A stretch of DNA of 64,000 bases, from contig NC_061862.1 in NCBI RefSeq assembly GCF_907164915.1, forward strand, positions 136,143,520 to 136,207,519, in the 5' to 3' direction. Each line of letters begins with the position of its first letter. Position 1 is the first letter of the stretch. Shown piece after piece: positions 22,695 through 35,347 of the stretch. The stretch is from Impatiens glandulifera. Lineage: Eukaryota > Streptophyta > Magnoliopsida > Ericales > Balsaminaceae. The translations under genes and the position numbers were made by a program. The notes under the pieces are model-generated. The model searched no databases. It was not told the DNA's origin and was given only the letters and a program-made list of their open reading frames with translations.

Positions 22695-25600
22695 ATGAGA
22701 CAGAGAATCGGAAGGAAATCCATCTGTTTCATTATTACCATACTGTTTTGCTGCACTCTTCATGCAATTGCTGAAGAATCCTTCGATGTCCGGCATCATC
22801 TCTCGACTGTAACAAGGTCTTACTCTCTATCCACTCATATTTCTCTACATATGATCTGTCGAAGAGAATATGTAAGCAATTTCACTTAGGAAGCATCAAT
22901 CTCTTTACGTCTATGAAAATCGGAAAAATCTACAGATATGGATCTAATACAACTGAGATCCTGACAAACAAGTATTGTATCTGTTTACCTTGTGGCAATG
23001 AAATAGAATCTAATGCAGCGATAGATTAACACGACATTTCCTTTACGTTTTTCATGAACTTCATTAATTGGATTATTAGAAATATACGCATCTCTTATTG
23101 GTTTTGAATGTGTGATGAGCAGGTATGACGCCGTGAAGGATATACTTGACAATACGTTTTCACCTACTCCAGTTCCAGATGAGTGTACTCCTATCCATAT
23201 TAATCTCGTGGTAATCTTTAGTCTTATGTTATGTTTTTTTTTTACTTCTCAATTCTGTACATTTTCTGCTTAGGTTTAGTTCATCAGTGCAACACTTATA
23301 GTAGGTCAATTCTAGCCAAGGATTAACAGGTTTAATAAATGATGCTGGTAAAAGCCCTTGATTTGGTTACTATAGACAACTTAGTTCATTCTGCTCATAG
23401 TTAACAGTTTAAGCAATGATGCTAGTAACAAGCACTTCCATTTACCCCACATTTTTCCATGGACAAATCAGTTCATATCAAGGCAGAATTGCATAAGGTT
23501 GTATTCTAAATGCTTATTATGTTGTTTTGTAAGCAATTGCACTTGATGGTTATATCTTGTATATACTAGATTTCTCTCAAGAATGTCAAAACACAAAGGC
23601 AGAGCCCTACTTAGAACTGTCTCTTATCATGATATTGATAGTTATGCATACAAGCATCCTGAACGTTTTATCTCTTCTGATTTTCTGCTTTGTTGGGAGT
23701 GGGGACATACTTTATTCACCTTCTCCAAAATGCTATATGCCACCAACATTGATGTCTTTCTTTAAATAAATTGACTACTTATACTAGACATCTGTTGCTT
23801 ACAAAACCATGCTCTGGTTGCTTTAAATAAAATACAAAATGCATAAAATAAATTAGCATGGTTACCAGAGTCTTCCAAGTGTCTTGTATTGATATTTCAG
23901 TGAACAAAAATTCTAATGTGAAATTATTGGAAGGGCAGGCTAGGCATGGTACCCGTGCTCCTACAAAGAAGAGAATTAAAGAGCTAGATAATTTAGCAAT
24001 ACGGCTTAAGCTACTTCTACAAAACGGGGAATCAGGGAAGAAAAGTTTGGAAAAGATTCCAGCTTGGGTACATGATTGGCAATCTCCATGGGTAGGGAAG
24101 GTCAAGGGGGGAGAACTAATTAGTGAAGGAGAAGATGAGCTATATAATTTTGGGGTTAGAATCAGAGAAAGGTTTCCAGAGTTGTTTAATGAAGATTACC
24201 ACCCAGATGTGCATGTAATGAAGTCAAGCCAGGTTTGTCTTCAACCCTACTTGGGAAGTGTTTTGAGTAATTAAATGCTGATTGGACAATGTGGATTGTT
24301 TATCTTCAAATTTTCCATCATTGCTTGATTCTTTTGAATCCATGTCTCTCATTATTTTCAATACAAAACACAATGAGGTAGATTCCTCGGGCATCAGCAA
24401 GTGCAGTAGCTTTTGGTATGGGCTTATTTAGCGGGAAAGGGAAACTTGGACCAGGAAATCACCGTGCTTTTGCCGTGATCAGTGAGAGCCGTGCAAGTGA
24501 TGTACAACTAAGATTCCACGATTGTTGTCAAAACTATAAGGTATGGCAGTCAATCTTCTTATTCCTTTGTATAAAGGTGCTTTCTGTCTAATGATTTAAT
24601 ACACATACCTTTGCCTTAATTATCCGAATTCTATCTAGTTATGATCTATTATTGGATCACATACATGGTGGTTGTTAGTTGGCTATTCTTGATCTAAACT
24701 AGTACGTTGCTTTCTGATAACAAATAGATTTGGTTATAGTTGCCTTCAAGTAGCTGTTTAATCATAAAACTAGGATCAAAGTTAGAAAGTTGCATTAATA
24801 TTATAGTCAGGGACTAGGCATAAAGGCAGGTAGGAGTCTTGCTTATTTTTTGGGCTCCAACCCACAAATAACATATCAATTGCCCCAGGCCCACACTAGG
24901 GAGAAAACTATTTGAGAAAGTAAAATGAAAGCTCATTGTCACAACATTTTTGAAAAATGAAAATTTCATTAGAAGGTCGCATCAGCTATGATAGATATAT
25001 GGTCAAATAAGTACAAGTCATAACTAAAGTTCTGGAAAATCATAAAAAAACTCAAAAACGCAAAACATCCAAGAAGAGGGTGGTCCCACAAGTAGGACAT
25101 ATGAGGGTGCGATGAAACTCAATCTTTCGGTCGTTTCCTTCCCCTAGCATTGTGGCCTGCTCTGTTGAATCTTGTGATATTCAGCATTTGTGTAAAAAAA
25201 GATAGGGATGGTAAAGATGGTGACATGTGTCTTTTAATTTTTATGATTTGTGGATGGTCTTATTTTTCTCTTTTTCTTTATTGTAGATGTTGGTTTATCT
25301 GTCTGATATTCATAAAATTCTTTCAGGTTTCATGATTTTCCTATATATGTCCAAGTAGCTGAAAGTTTAGTGTTTGCCCTTTTATGTTTGTTGTTTTGCA
25401 GACTCTCAGAAAAAGTAAGCAACCTGAAGTTCAGAAGCTAAAGTACCCTATCTTGGATGATATTACTGCCGCATTAAGGAATCGATATGGTCTAAATTTC
25501 ACAAGACAAGATACTTCTTCCATTTGGTTTCTCTGCAAGGAGGTAATGCTCTCATCTTACTTTTTATTTCCTTAAGAGAATATTGTCTGGATATTCACAA

Positions 25601-27867
25601 ATACCTTCTAATTTTTGCAGGAAGCTTCCTTGTTGAACATCACAAATCAAGCTTGTGGCATGTTTACTTCTTCAGAGGTAATTAGACTGATCAATGTTTA
25701 CTGCTTATATTTTTTTTAAAGGTACTGATTATATTATTTTCTAGTTAGGTGTTACTGCTTTCAAGTTGTTTGTCCATTGATGTATTTAAAATTATACACA
25801 TGTTTGTTGTTTAGGTTATAAACTTGACATTTCTTTTCTACAGACTATTAGCATGCTAACTCTGTAAATGAGTATAATACATATTCCAGGTGAAGTTGCT
25901 CGAGTGGACAGATGATCTAGAGATGTTCATATTAAAAGGTTATGGAAATGCAACAAATTACCGAATGGGACTACCACTGCTCAATGATGTTATCCAGTCC
26001 ATGGAGCAAGCTATTAAGGATAAAGAAGGTAAAATTATTTCTGTTGTTCTGTTACATTTTCACATCTTCTTTGTTGTGCCCTTACTTTTCATGACGAAAG
26101 GGATTAAGTGAGCTTCCCCTGCAGAATGAAATATTATGGTAAGGCTTTATAGAAATCTTGTCTATACTAGCTATGGCTTTCATCCTTGAAGTAGAAATGA
26201 GAGCATGAATTCAGATCCCTAGTATACAGCTTTCCATTTTCATAGTAATGTATTATCTCCTGTGTGATTAGCTCTTTATACAATGTCGTTTTATCTTCCG
26301 AGAACTCCAATGCTCATTACACATTCATGATTGAATCCATTAGTTTTCTTCATCTTTTCCTTTTTCTTTTTAACTTTTTCATTTGGGAATCTTTTACTTT
26401 TGCTCAATTATATGCATCGCCTTGGATGCTAACGATGGACAGACTGCTCATCTCTTAAAATTGTCTTCTTCTAGAAGCACGTGCACCCGGAAGTTACGAG
26501 AAAGCAAGGTTAAGATTTGCTCACGCAGAGACGTTGGTTCCATTTTCATGTCTAATGGGTCTCTTTCTTAAAAGATCTGGCAAGTGCTCTCATCTTATAC
26601 ACACCTTTACTTTACCTTCTTTTTCTTTTTGTAGCTACTGTTTTTGGTTGCTATGACTGTTGGGGTTTATTCATTACTGGACTCCTAGCTTTTCCCACCC
26701 AGCCTGTTCTTTTCATGATTCTTACTCTGCTTTCATTTTTATTTCAGATTTGGAAAAGTTATTAAGGGAAGAATCGTTACCATTTCCCCCAAAACCTCCG
26801 CAAAAGAGAATTTGGAAGGGAAGTATGGTGGCTCCATTTGCAGGGAACAATATCATTGTCTTATTTAGTTGTCCGAAAAAGACTTCAAGCCAGTACTTTG
26901 TGAAAGTTCTGCATAATGAAAAACCAATTCCTCTGCCAGTAAGCTCTCGTTGTTTCATTCTTTAATTTTTTTTAACACCCTATTCTGGAATACATTGTTT
27001 GAAACTAATTATTCCTATGACACACTGTCTTATATGTACACAGTAGCATTACATATTTCATTGACCATCCAGTTATTCACCTGGCTTGTCTAGAAGCTCT
27101 TTGTATCTTTGTGTTTTTAGTTTTTGCTCATGATGCTTTATGGTCTCTGTCTACAGGGTTGTGACAATTCTGATTTCTGCCCGTTTGAGGTTTTCAAGGT
27201 ACCTGATTATTTTGTTTTCAACTTAAGAACATTGGTTATACAAGCAAATTATCTGTTACAGTTAGTTAGAAATCCAAGAGTTAGAAATGAATATATAAGG
27301 GAAATTTTAAAGTGTGCTTATAGTGCAGATGCATAAAGGACAGTATTGTGAAATATCATTGATAAACAAAACGAAGAAACCTTGGCCAAGTTAATGACAT
27401 ATAGGTCATGTTTGATTTTCATAACTGGTGGTAACTGTAGGGTAGTGGGTGACAGTTGTGAATAGTATTGAAAATGTGTTTTGTTTTGTATTCTGGGTTT
27501 TGAATTTTTTAGTTGTTTCAAAAAGTGTGGTTAAAACACGGTTAATAAAACTTTGAATATGTGTCTGAATAAGTTCTCTGTTTCCAAACACGTGATTATA
27601 TTCTGATCTGACCGAAAAAAAAGTGGTTTCCATATGGGGATACTCTGACCAGGGTCTTAGATTGGTGCATCTTTTCCCTTTACTGAAGAAACCTGTCTGT
27701 TATTTTTTCAGGAAAAGATAGTTGCACCTCATCTGAAATACGATTACAATTCGATTTGTGATAAGGAGATAGAAGTCGGAGAAAATCTTTCACTGGCAGG
27801 AAAGTTAGCAAAATGGTTTGGTTGGCATAGCAGTGCATCCAATGTGTCTCCTAAAGAAGAGTTTTAG
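22695..27867 (+). CDS. MINPP1: Multiple inositol polyphosphate phosphatase (MINPP, histidine phosphatase family)
   Basis: Eleven exons join in frame to 497 residues: 22695-22816, 23123-23210, 23939-24232, 24382-24540, 25402-25542, 25621-25677, 25890-26028, 26475-26579, 26748-26938, 27157-27198 and 27712-27867. A hydrophobic signal peptide covers about residues 1-26. The catalytic RHGTR motif is at 72-76; its His forms the phospho-intermediate. The proton-donor motif is HAE at 350-352, the signature that sets MINPP apart from HD-type histidine phosphatases. Enzymes of this family remove phosphates from inositol hexakisphosphate (phytate) and lower inositol polyphosphates, mostly in secretory compartments. 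Intron 8 uses a GC donor (26580). No frame defect is seen. The C-terminus shows no KDEL-type signal. Confidence 0.93.
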
Positions 27868-28931
27868 TGAAATGAATATTTTCGGTACAGTTCTTCCCCT
27901 GAAGTAATGTGTTGTTCTTGCTTTTTAGTTTTTGTTTTGACAAATGCAACTCATACAAAACTTATATACATAACCGACTTCTAACCCGGAGTCTTAACTT
28001 TTAGGGCCATATCTGTTACTGATGTTTTGTGAAGGTAGCAAATTGGCTTACTTTTCTATGAGATATTTTTTTGTCAATCTATCTGATTTTTTCGTCAATC
28101 TATCTGATTTTTTCGTCAACGATGGCTATTATATTTCAATTGCTGTTTTTAGGAGGTTTGATTTCAAGTTCATAGCTATATCTCGCTTAAAGTTAGTAAT
28201 TGTTTAATTTCTGTGCTGACGTGTGGTGTTATGGAAATTGGTCATCTTCTAGAATGTCGAACGATTATCATAATCATCATAATAGATGAATGTGTTTTCT
28301 TTTTTGTTTTGTTTCGGCTTTCTAACCATATATAGATCAACATTCATATCATTCCCATTTTACTGTCAAGAGCGATATGCATCTTAGTGAGAAATCAAAA
28401 GATATTAGCCTAAGCACAAAAAATTATAATAGAGGTGTTATTTGCCTGTGTAGATGACATTTGTGATAACATCAAACTTTGGAAAAGAGATTCATAAACT
28501 AAAACTACAATTGGCTCAAGCATTTGGACTTAAAGATCAAGGAAATTTGAAATATTTGAGTGGACATTGATATAGTAGTCCATACTTGATTGTTTTGAGT
28601 GATAATCAGCCACAACTGGATGATTAAATTAATTGAGATTTATCATTTTAATGTTTTTTTTATTGCTTATTTAAGAGCTTGTTTAATCTAGGTTTCTATT
28701 ATTATTAAAGATAGTTTTTTTTTTAATTAAAAAATGGTTTCTTAAATCAAATTTAATTAAAATATTCTTAATCTACCTATATGTTGTCATTGTTTTGTAT
28801 TTTAAAATTCTTGGTTCTCATCAGTTCTTAAGAATCTTTCATTACTCATATAGGTAAGCTGAGTATATTGGCTTGAATATTTAAAATATGATACATTTGC
28901 TCATTTTGTCTAAATGGTGTTAAAAGTATTC
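27868..28931. other. Intergenic region downstream of MINPP
   Basis: Probably contains the MINPP 3' UTR in its first 200-300 bp. A 19-bp unit (TTTTTCGTCAATCTATCTGA-like) occurs two to three times in tandem at about 28066-28118. No other gene is seen. Confidence 0.5.
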
Positions 28932-29113
28932 TGTTGAGAAATATACTTTATAAGTTAATGTAAGTATATGACAGATTGGTCTGGTATGGATTGATCACCA
29001 ATAGTTCTATCATCAATATATTTGTTCTATAAAAGGAATTTCAATTTCGTTCTCAATAGATTTATGGTTAAGAACGAATCATCGATTAGTTTTTGAGAGG
29101 ATATTTGGCGCCA
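28932..29113 (+). other. Possible solo-LTR or TRIM-like fragment
   Basis: The segment opens with TGTTGAGAAA, has a TATA box (CTATAAAAGG, about 29028-29037), and ends at TGGCGCCA (29105-29112), which resembles the tRNA-Asp-type primer site of Tat/Athila elements. No partner LTR or coding domain is visible, so the call is tentative. Confidence 0.25.
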
Positions 29114-30290
29114 CAAATTTAATATGTCTGGTGAATCTTAAATGAAGTTATCAACATTTCTCAATCAAGTTTTACTTTTGTTTCATTTATTTTGATAATT
29201 GCTATAGAATTAAAAAAATATTCTTAGTCTAAGTGACATAAATAATATTTTTTCCTACAAGAAAAGAATATACAGGGAACTTGTAAATATTATCACATCT
29301 TTGAGATTTCTATTCATGTCACAAAAAAAAAGCTAGAATTAATGAATGGATTGAAATCGACCACTTGGAATCTAACATTTTTTTTTGTTTTACCGTCTCC
29401 TAGTTCATTTCTTCTATCACTCACTCACTCTTGTATTATTATTATTATTATTATTATTAACTCTTCTTGTTTAATTGATTAAGAGTATTCATCGGTTCGG
29501 TTTTGGATTATTCAAGTTCTTTGATTCGAATTTTTTTAAATTTTATTTTATTAAAGTAAATTCGAAAACTGAATCTAATATTAAAATTCGAATTCGATCG
29601 GAGGTTCAAAACAAATATTGAACACACCTACACAATTATACTCTTTATTATAATATTTGTGATTAGAGTTTTATAGATTTGAATGGACTAACAACTTATT
29701 TAATTTAATATATAATATTTAATTATATTTAATAAAATATATAATAATAAATGAATTCGGTTTGATTTTCGAGTTGAATCCCAACTAGAAAATCAAACCG
29801 AAATGAAGTTCGAGTCGAATTTCGGTTCAGACCAAATATTGAATAGCTATTAAGTAACTTACTTTAAAATTTATATATATTTTATACTAAAAATATTTAA
29901 TATTATTTTTCATATTAAACAAATATCAAATTACTTTTTTTATAACTAATTATAATTTTGATGGTAATTATTAAAATTAGAAAGAAATAAAAGAGTTTTC
30001 GAACAGAAAAATTATGGATACTAACGTTTCAACGGATTTATGTTACACGCGTTCACCTCAATTATGTTATTTTTTAATAAAATTTACATTTATTTTAAAA
30101 ATTATTTTATTATAATTATACTTAAAAAAAAAAAAAACTATTATAGTTTGCCCTTTTCATTTTTTTTCTCCACATAACATTTAACATTTAACATTTATTT
30201 GAAATAATTATTTAGAAAAAGAAATAGTAATTTTGCACTTCCTAATTTTTATTTACCGAAAAGAAGGTTTACATACAGTAATTGTCTGCC
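29114..30290. other. AT-rich intergenic region upstream of eIF2-alpha
   Basis: An (ATT)n microsatellite lies at about 29434-29459. The stretch 29475-29855 has weakly inverted ends (TATTCATCGGTTCGG against CTGAACCGAAATTC on the other strand) and an internal hairpin made of GGTTTGATTTTCGAG and AAAATCAAACC. It may be a small foldback element. I see no gene. Confidence 0.4.
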
Positions 30291-30294
30291 GTCT

Positions 30295-30320
30295 ACTCTC
30301 TCTCTCTCTCTCTCCTCTCC
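30295..30320 (+). repeat. CT-rich microsatellite in the eIF2-alpha leader
   Basis: An uninterrupted CTCTCT run is followed by CCTCTCCCCTCG about 75-100 bp before the eIF2-alpha start codon. Pyrimidine-rich tracts like this are common in 5' leaders and promoters of plant translation genes. Confidence 0.6.
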
Positions 30321-30393
30321 CCTCGCGTAAACCTGCATTTCTTCAACCTCGGCTCACCCTAGAACCCTAGAATTTCCGATTCCTCCTCTAACA

Positions 30394-33328
30394 ATGGCGA
30401 ATAACTCTCCAAATCTGGAGTGTAGAATGTACGAAGCCAGGTACCCAGAAGTCGACATAGCCGTAATGATACAGGTGAAGAATATCGCCGACATGGGAGC
30501 TTATGTTTCTCTCCTCGAGTACAACAACATCGAGGGTATGATTCTCTTCTCAGAGCTCTCTCGCCGTCGGATTCGTAGTATCAGTAGTCTCATCAAAGTT
30601 GGACGTATCGAGCCTGTCATGGTTCTTCGTGTGGATAAGGAAAAAGGTTACATAGACCTCTCCAAACGAAGAGTCTCTGAGGAAGATATTCAGGCTTGTG
30701 AGGAACGTTATAACAAGAGCAAGCTAGTCCACTCTATCATGCGACATGTGGCGGAAACGATGAATATAGATCTTGAGGTTGTTTATTTTGATTATTAAAT
30801 TGAATTCATTTCATTCATTTGTGACTTGTTCTGTGTTTTCATTTTCCATTTGAACTGTTGTTTTATGTTCTTATGCTTTGAGATTAGTATGAAACAATTC
30901 TCAATGTTAAATCCTATAAGAACAATGGAACTTGATTTTTCTAAATTGGGTTCTAATCTTGAATTTAAAGACTCAGATGTCTCTGGTTGTGAATCCCAAT
31001 CTAATCTTGTAGTTTTTAAATTCACAATTTTGCATTGTGTTCATATGGAATGTCAACATTTTCTAAAGTATCATCTTTTACAGGACCTATACATCCATGT
31101 TGGTTGGCCTTTGTATCGGAAATATGGTCATGCCTTTGAGGTAAGATTGTTTAGTTTCTGATATGGTGCTGTTCAATGCAACTATAATATAAAACTGCAT
31201 ATACATTAATTTTCTTATTTTTCTCATGATTCAGGCATTCAAATTAGTTGTTAATGATCCTGATTCTATTCTAAATTCTCTTACCCGGGAAGTGAAAGAA
31301 ATTGGTGCTGATGGACAAGAGGTACTTTTTTTTTCCTTTCGTTCTTTTACTGTTTTGGTTGAATTGCCTCCATAAATTGCTTGCTGGTGGCTTATTCTAG
31401 GTAACCAAAGTTGTCCCTGCCCTGACAGAAGATGTTAAAGATTCTTTAATTAAAAACATCAAGAGAAGAATGACGCCACAACCTCTGAAGATTAGGGCTG
31501 ATATTGAGATGAAATGTTTCCAGTTTGATGGTGTTCTTCACATTAAAGTCAGTGTTTCCCGTCTCATCATTATTTCTCTTGTCCCTATCAATCCTTTTCT
31601 GATATATTATATATATATTTTTAATCTTTCAGGAAGCCATGCGTACAGCTGAAGCTGCTGGAAACAAGGATTGTCCTGTAAAAATTAAACTGGTTGCTCC
31701 TCCATCATATGTTCTCAACACTCAGACACTGGACAAGGTAACAACTTCTGTAAGATGTTACATTGATTTTATTAAGTATTTGATTATATAGCTAAAGAAA
31801 TAGCTTTTCTCCCAGTGATTATGACCTGAGAAACTAATTAAATATCATACTTTTCTGGACTTATATAAAGAGTTAGCTGAAAATATTAAATTGAAATGGA
31901 ATCTTAAGAGAACTTCTCTCTAAGATATTTGCTTCTTCCAAATGTGCAGGAGCAAGGAATAGCAGTTCTGAATAAAGCAATACAAGATTGTGCTGCAGAA
32001 ATAGAACGTCACAAGGGAAAACTAACTGTGAAAGAAGCGCCTAGAGCGGTTAGCATCATCAACTCTATTACATTCTTGATTTTATTATTATTTTTAAATG
32101 ATTTATTTCGTCTCCACGAGCTAAGAAATTACACATCAAGGCCTTTGTTCTTATAGTTTGAAATCATGAAGATCTTGTTTGATGTAGAGGGTTCTTTATG
32201 AAATAATCGGTTTTGTGTTTGGAAAAAAAAAACATCGTTTGGAGCTTGTTTGATCTTGGGTATTTGATTAGTTTCAAACAAAAATAACCTTTAATACATC
32301 ACTTATTATTTCAACCATCAAATCACTCAATTCATCAACCAAAATACTTATTATATTTTCTTTTTATAAAATTTAAATTTAAGTATAAAAATACATTTTA
32401 GTAAAATTTAACCCAAATAACTCACTTTTTCATCAAATAAGATTTTGATTTCATAGGCCAATTAATTTTCAAACAAACAAGCTCTTGATGAAGAAATGGA
32501 TTATTTGGGTTAGATGAGTAAATCTTCTTTGTATTTAATATCTTTAAATATTATAAAAAACAAAGTAAGAGCATTTCAGTATTTTAGGATGATTTGATTA
32601 TGAAGTGATCAAAAGTATTTTATTATTTTAGTTGATGATTTGATTATGAAAAATTTAAGTATAAAAATACATTTTAGTAAAATTTAACCCAAATAACCCA
32701 CTTTTTCATCAAATAAGATTTTGATTTCATAGGCTAATTTAGTATTTTAGTTGATGATTTGATTATGATGTGATTGATAATTAGATAAAGGGTTATTTGG
32801 ATTGAATCCAAATAACTCTTCATCAATCAAGTCCAAAGTACATTGTTGAAGAAAAACTCAGTCTTCAATATATATAATAATATTCCACCGCCCACTTCAC
32901 TCAAGATGCTTGTATTGAGAATCGAACTTGGTTACTCAATTTCTTAAACTCAAGACTCCCTCCACTCATGATAGCTCAAGTGGTTAGAGGCTTGATTGAA
33001 GTGTGACATAATATGAAATGTGGTGCTAGCCTCCCTCAGGAAAAGAAAACCTGGTCTCAAAATAATAATAAAAATTCAATCTTCCTAACGGGTCTTGAAG
33101 TTTTTGTTGAATATTATTATGGTGGGTTGGTAAAATAGTAATAATAAATGTGTGGTATGAAATGATCAGGTAAGTGAAAGGGAGGATAAGCTCCTTGCAG
33201 AGCAAATGGCAAAACTTGGACAAGAAAATGAGGAGATTAGTGGGGATGAAGATAGTGGAGAAGAGGAGGAAGATACAGGAATGGGAGATATTGATTTGGA
33301 CAATCCAACCAATGGCATTGCAGATTGA
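30394..33328 (+). CDS. EIF2A-like (eIF2 alpha): Translation initiation factor eIF2 alpha subunit
   Basis: Seven exons (30394-30777, 31084-31140, 31235-31321, 31401-31547, 31633-31737, 31950-32048, 33170-33328) join in frame to 345 residues, the normal plant length. All borders are GT-AG. An N-terminal S1/OB fold covers about residues 17-90, and the regulatory loop '[10 protein letters not shown]' carries Ser56, which corresponds to the Ser51 phosphorylated by GCN2. A helical middle and an alpha/beta domain ('[15 protein letters not shown]', '[10 protein letters not shown]') follow, then an acidic C-terminal tail ([13 protein letters not shown]). The protein joins the beta and gamma subunits in the cytosolic complex that carries initiator Met-tRNA with GTP to the 40S subunit. 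The loop reads LFSELS where LLSELS is more usual. The 1.1-kb last intron is loaded with repeats. Confidence 0.95.
32230..32840. repeat. Intronic direct repeats, possible MITE, in eIF2-alpha intron 6
   Basis: A ~85-bp block (TTAAGTATAAAAATACATTT ... GATTTTGATTTCATAGGC) occurs at about 32388-32466 and again at about 32655-32737 in the same orientation. GAGCTTGTTTGA near 32239 and CAAACAAGCTC near 32476 form inverted ends about 240 bp apart, as in a small MITE. The repeated TTAGTTGATGATTTGATTATGA blocks suggest a local duplication. Confidence 0.55.
32880..33065. mobile_element. SINE-like (tRNA-derived) sequence in eIF2-alpha intron 6
   Basis: On the plus strand, TAGCTCAAGTGGTTAGAGG (32971-32989) closely resembles a tRNA A box. 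On the minus strand, near 32912-32928, AGTTCGATTCTC resembles a B box. They face different directions, so this may be two fragments rather than one element. No poly-A tail or target duplication is clear. Confidence 0.35.
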
Positions 33329-34619
33329 ATCACATAATTACATTTGAAGGGTTGGTTGATACCATACTGCCAAGTTCTTAACAATTTTTGTTACTTATCT
33401 TTGAGTGAGATATATTAATTTGTATTTTGTGCTACCACCATGTTTGTCTGTCTTTCCTTTCCATGAAGAATTTTGGGTCTTTTGCTTTTCAATATTTATT
33501 ACAGACAATGTTGTATTATTTGAATAAGTTTATGTTTAGGACAACTTTATCAATATAACATCTCAAGGGTAAAATGAGCCTGAGATTGATTGTCTAGTAA
33601 GATTATGTTCATTATCTTTAATGGAGTTGAAAATTTAACAAAGATTTAAAGTTTAGGGGATAATTTATAAATTGATGGATACATTTTTAGGTTGCTTATT
33701 GGGCCGAAACCCTAGATAGGTTTTCCACACGTTTTATCTCTTGATGCTGGTTATTCTTTCCATTGGTTGAATAAAAGTCTCATCTAGATTATTATATCTT
33801 CATTCTTTATCTAAAAATTGTGTTTATATACTTATATTGACAAAACTCCCTTTTACGATTAGATTGAGCAAAATATAAAAAGATAATTAAAAAGAGAATC
33901 AAGCTTCAAAACTATTACTCCAAATCTTTACCATTATAATTCTTTCTGCGCTTTCAATTGGGATTTTTTTATGGTTTAATTGGTAGTTGACCGATTATGG
34001 TATTTGTGTCCCTTTACACTCCGATTTCGTCCCAAACACTAATGAACTAAATTAAATATATAATATCACTAATATATTTATTTATTTTTTAAAATTTTAT
34101 TCAAATTTAAATTTATTTATTTATAATAACATAAATTTTCAATATATCACAAATTATAATATATATTTTTATAAAAACATCATTTTATCATAGAAATATC
34201 TTTTTTCTTATAAATATGGCATAAATGATATAAATGGTATTGCTCATTAGAAATTATCCAAAATTGAACCTGACGAGAATGATAATGAAAAAAATATTCC
34301 AAGTAGAACATAGCGGATGGTAAAAATGCACCCTCCCTATTACATCCCTATTCCAAATTGAGATTCTTGACAAAAAAAAAAAATATATATATATATATAT
34401 GATAACAATTTTTTTTTTCTAAATTACTTATGGTTGCTGTCAATCTAAGAGTTACTGTGACATCACAACCAAGAAAACAATGTTTCTCACTGTACCTTAA
34501 AGACTTTTTAATATCCTGTCATTTAATACCAAAATAAGCAATCCTAAACTACTCTACGTTTGTTGGTGCAGAAACAAAAAAATATAGTGAACAAAGAAAA
34601 GCACAGTGAGAAGAGAAAA
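33329..34619. other. Intergenic region, no gene seen
   Basis: The first ~150 bp are the likely 3' UTR of eIF2-alpha. An (AT)n microsatellite lies at 34382-34401 behind a poly-A run. The rest is AT-rich without coding potential. Confidence 0.5.
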
Positions 34620-35060
34620 ACTTTTGATCCAATAGACTTATCGGTGATGCGAGATTCAGTTTCAACGTGTAAAGTCGATTACGTGTTTGTGTAAGTGATC
34701 AGGGAGGGATGCAAAGTACCCCATTTTCAATGACGATCTTGCAACCATTTTCGTCAAGTTGACCAAGTGAGAGGAGATTACTCTTTAGGCTTGGGATATA
34801 GAACACATCAGATAAATCCGATGGTCGCCAGTGACACATTCAATCATTACCATGTCCTTTTCCGCATATATTTACCACATTGTCGTCGAACCGTATTTTA
34901 CCTTTTACAGTTTCGTCAAGCTATGTGAACACCTTCTTGTCATCCGTCATGTGACTACTAGCTCCGGTGTCCAGGTACCACACGCTGTTAGTGATATAAC
35001 TAAGTACAATTTTTTCTTCATTTAAGAATACTTCTTGTACGTCGTCGGCTAATGTAGAGT
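34620..35060 (-). pseudogene. Copia protease and pre-integrase fragment
   Basis: On the minus strand, from about 35050 to 34640, the frame reads 'DVQEVFLNEEK', then 'VWYLDTGASSHMTDDKKVF' (DTG protease active site), then 'FYIPSLKSNLLSLGQLDENGC' and 'RNRLYTLKLN', the protease-to-pre-integrase order of Copia. A few stops interrupt it. Copia-3 has its own protease (WLLDSGCNNHMT near 38550), so this belongs to a different, mostly lost element, into or beside which Copia-3 inserted. Confidence 0.75.
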
Positions 35061-35097
35061 GCTTTGAGCCCTTCTAAAGAGTTGCTTACATGACAAC

Positions 35098-35347
35098 TAT
35101 TAAAATATTTTGAAGGGAGACTTTGAGAGAGAATGCTATTTTATTATTATTTCGATGATTATATTTGAATTACAAAGCCTTAATATATATACTAGAAAAT
35201 ATCTGAAAAATTTTGCTAATCAATTTTAGGAGTCTAATGTTTCGCTCATAATTAATTTAAAATAAAAGATAATAATATAATATAATTAATTGTTAAGATT
35301 TTTTAATAATATCTAATCAATATGGTCACACCACATTAATTTTAACA
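35098..35347 (-). repeat. Copia-3 3' LTR
   Basis: About 250 bp, matching 39629-39881 at clearly lower identity than the LTR pairs of the other elements. A weak purine tract (minus strand CATCAAAGGGAATT) adjoins it. Confidence 0.8.

Noticed and set aside
23557..23769. ORFs in MINPP intron 2
   Set aside because: They lie wholly inside the intron and overlap each other in different frames; no domain is recognisable.
27124..27336. 70-residue plus-strand ORF at MINPP exon 10
   Set aside because: Only 27157-27198 is exon; the rest is intron read-through, and the true exon frame was assigned by splice borders.
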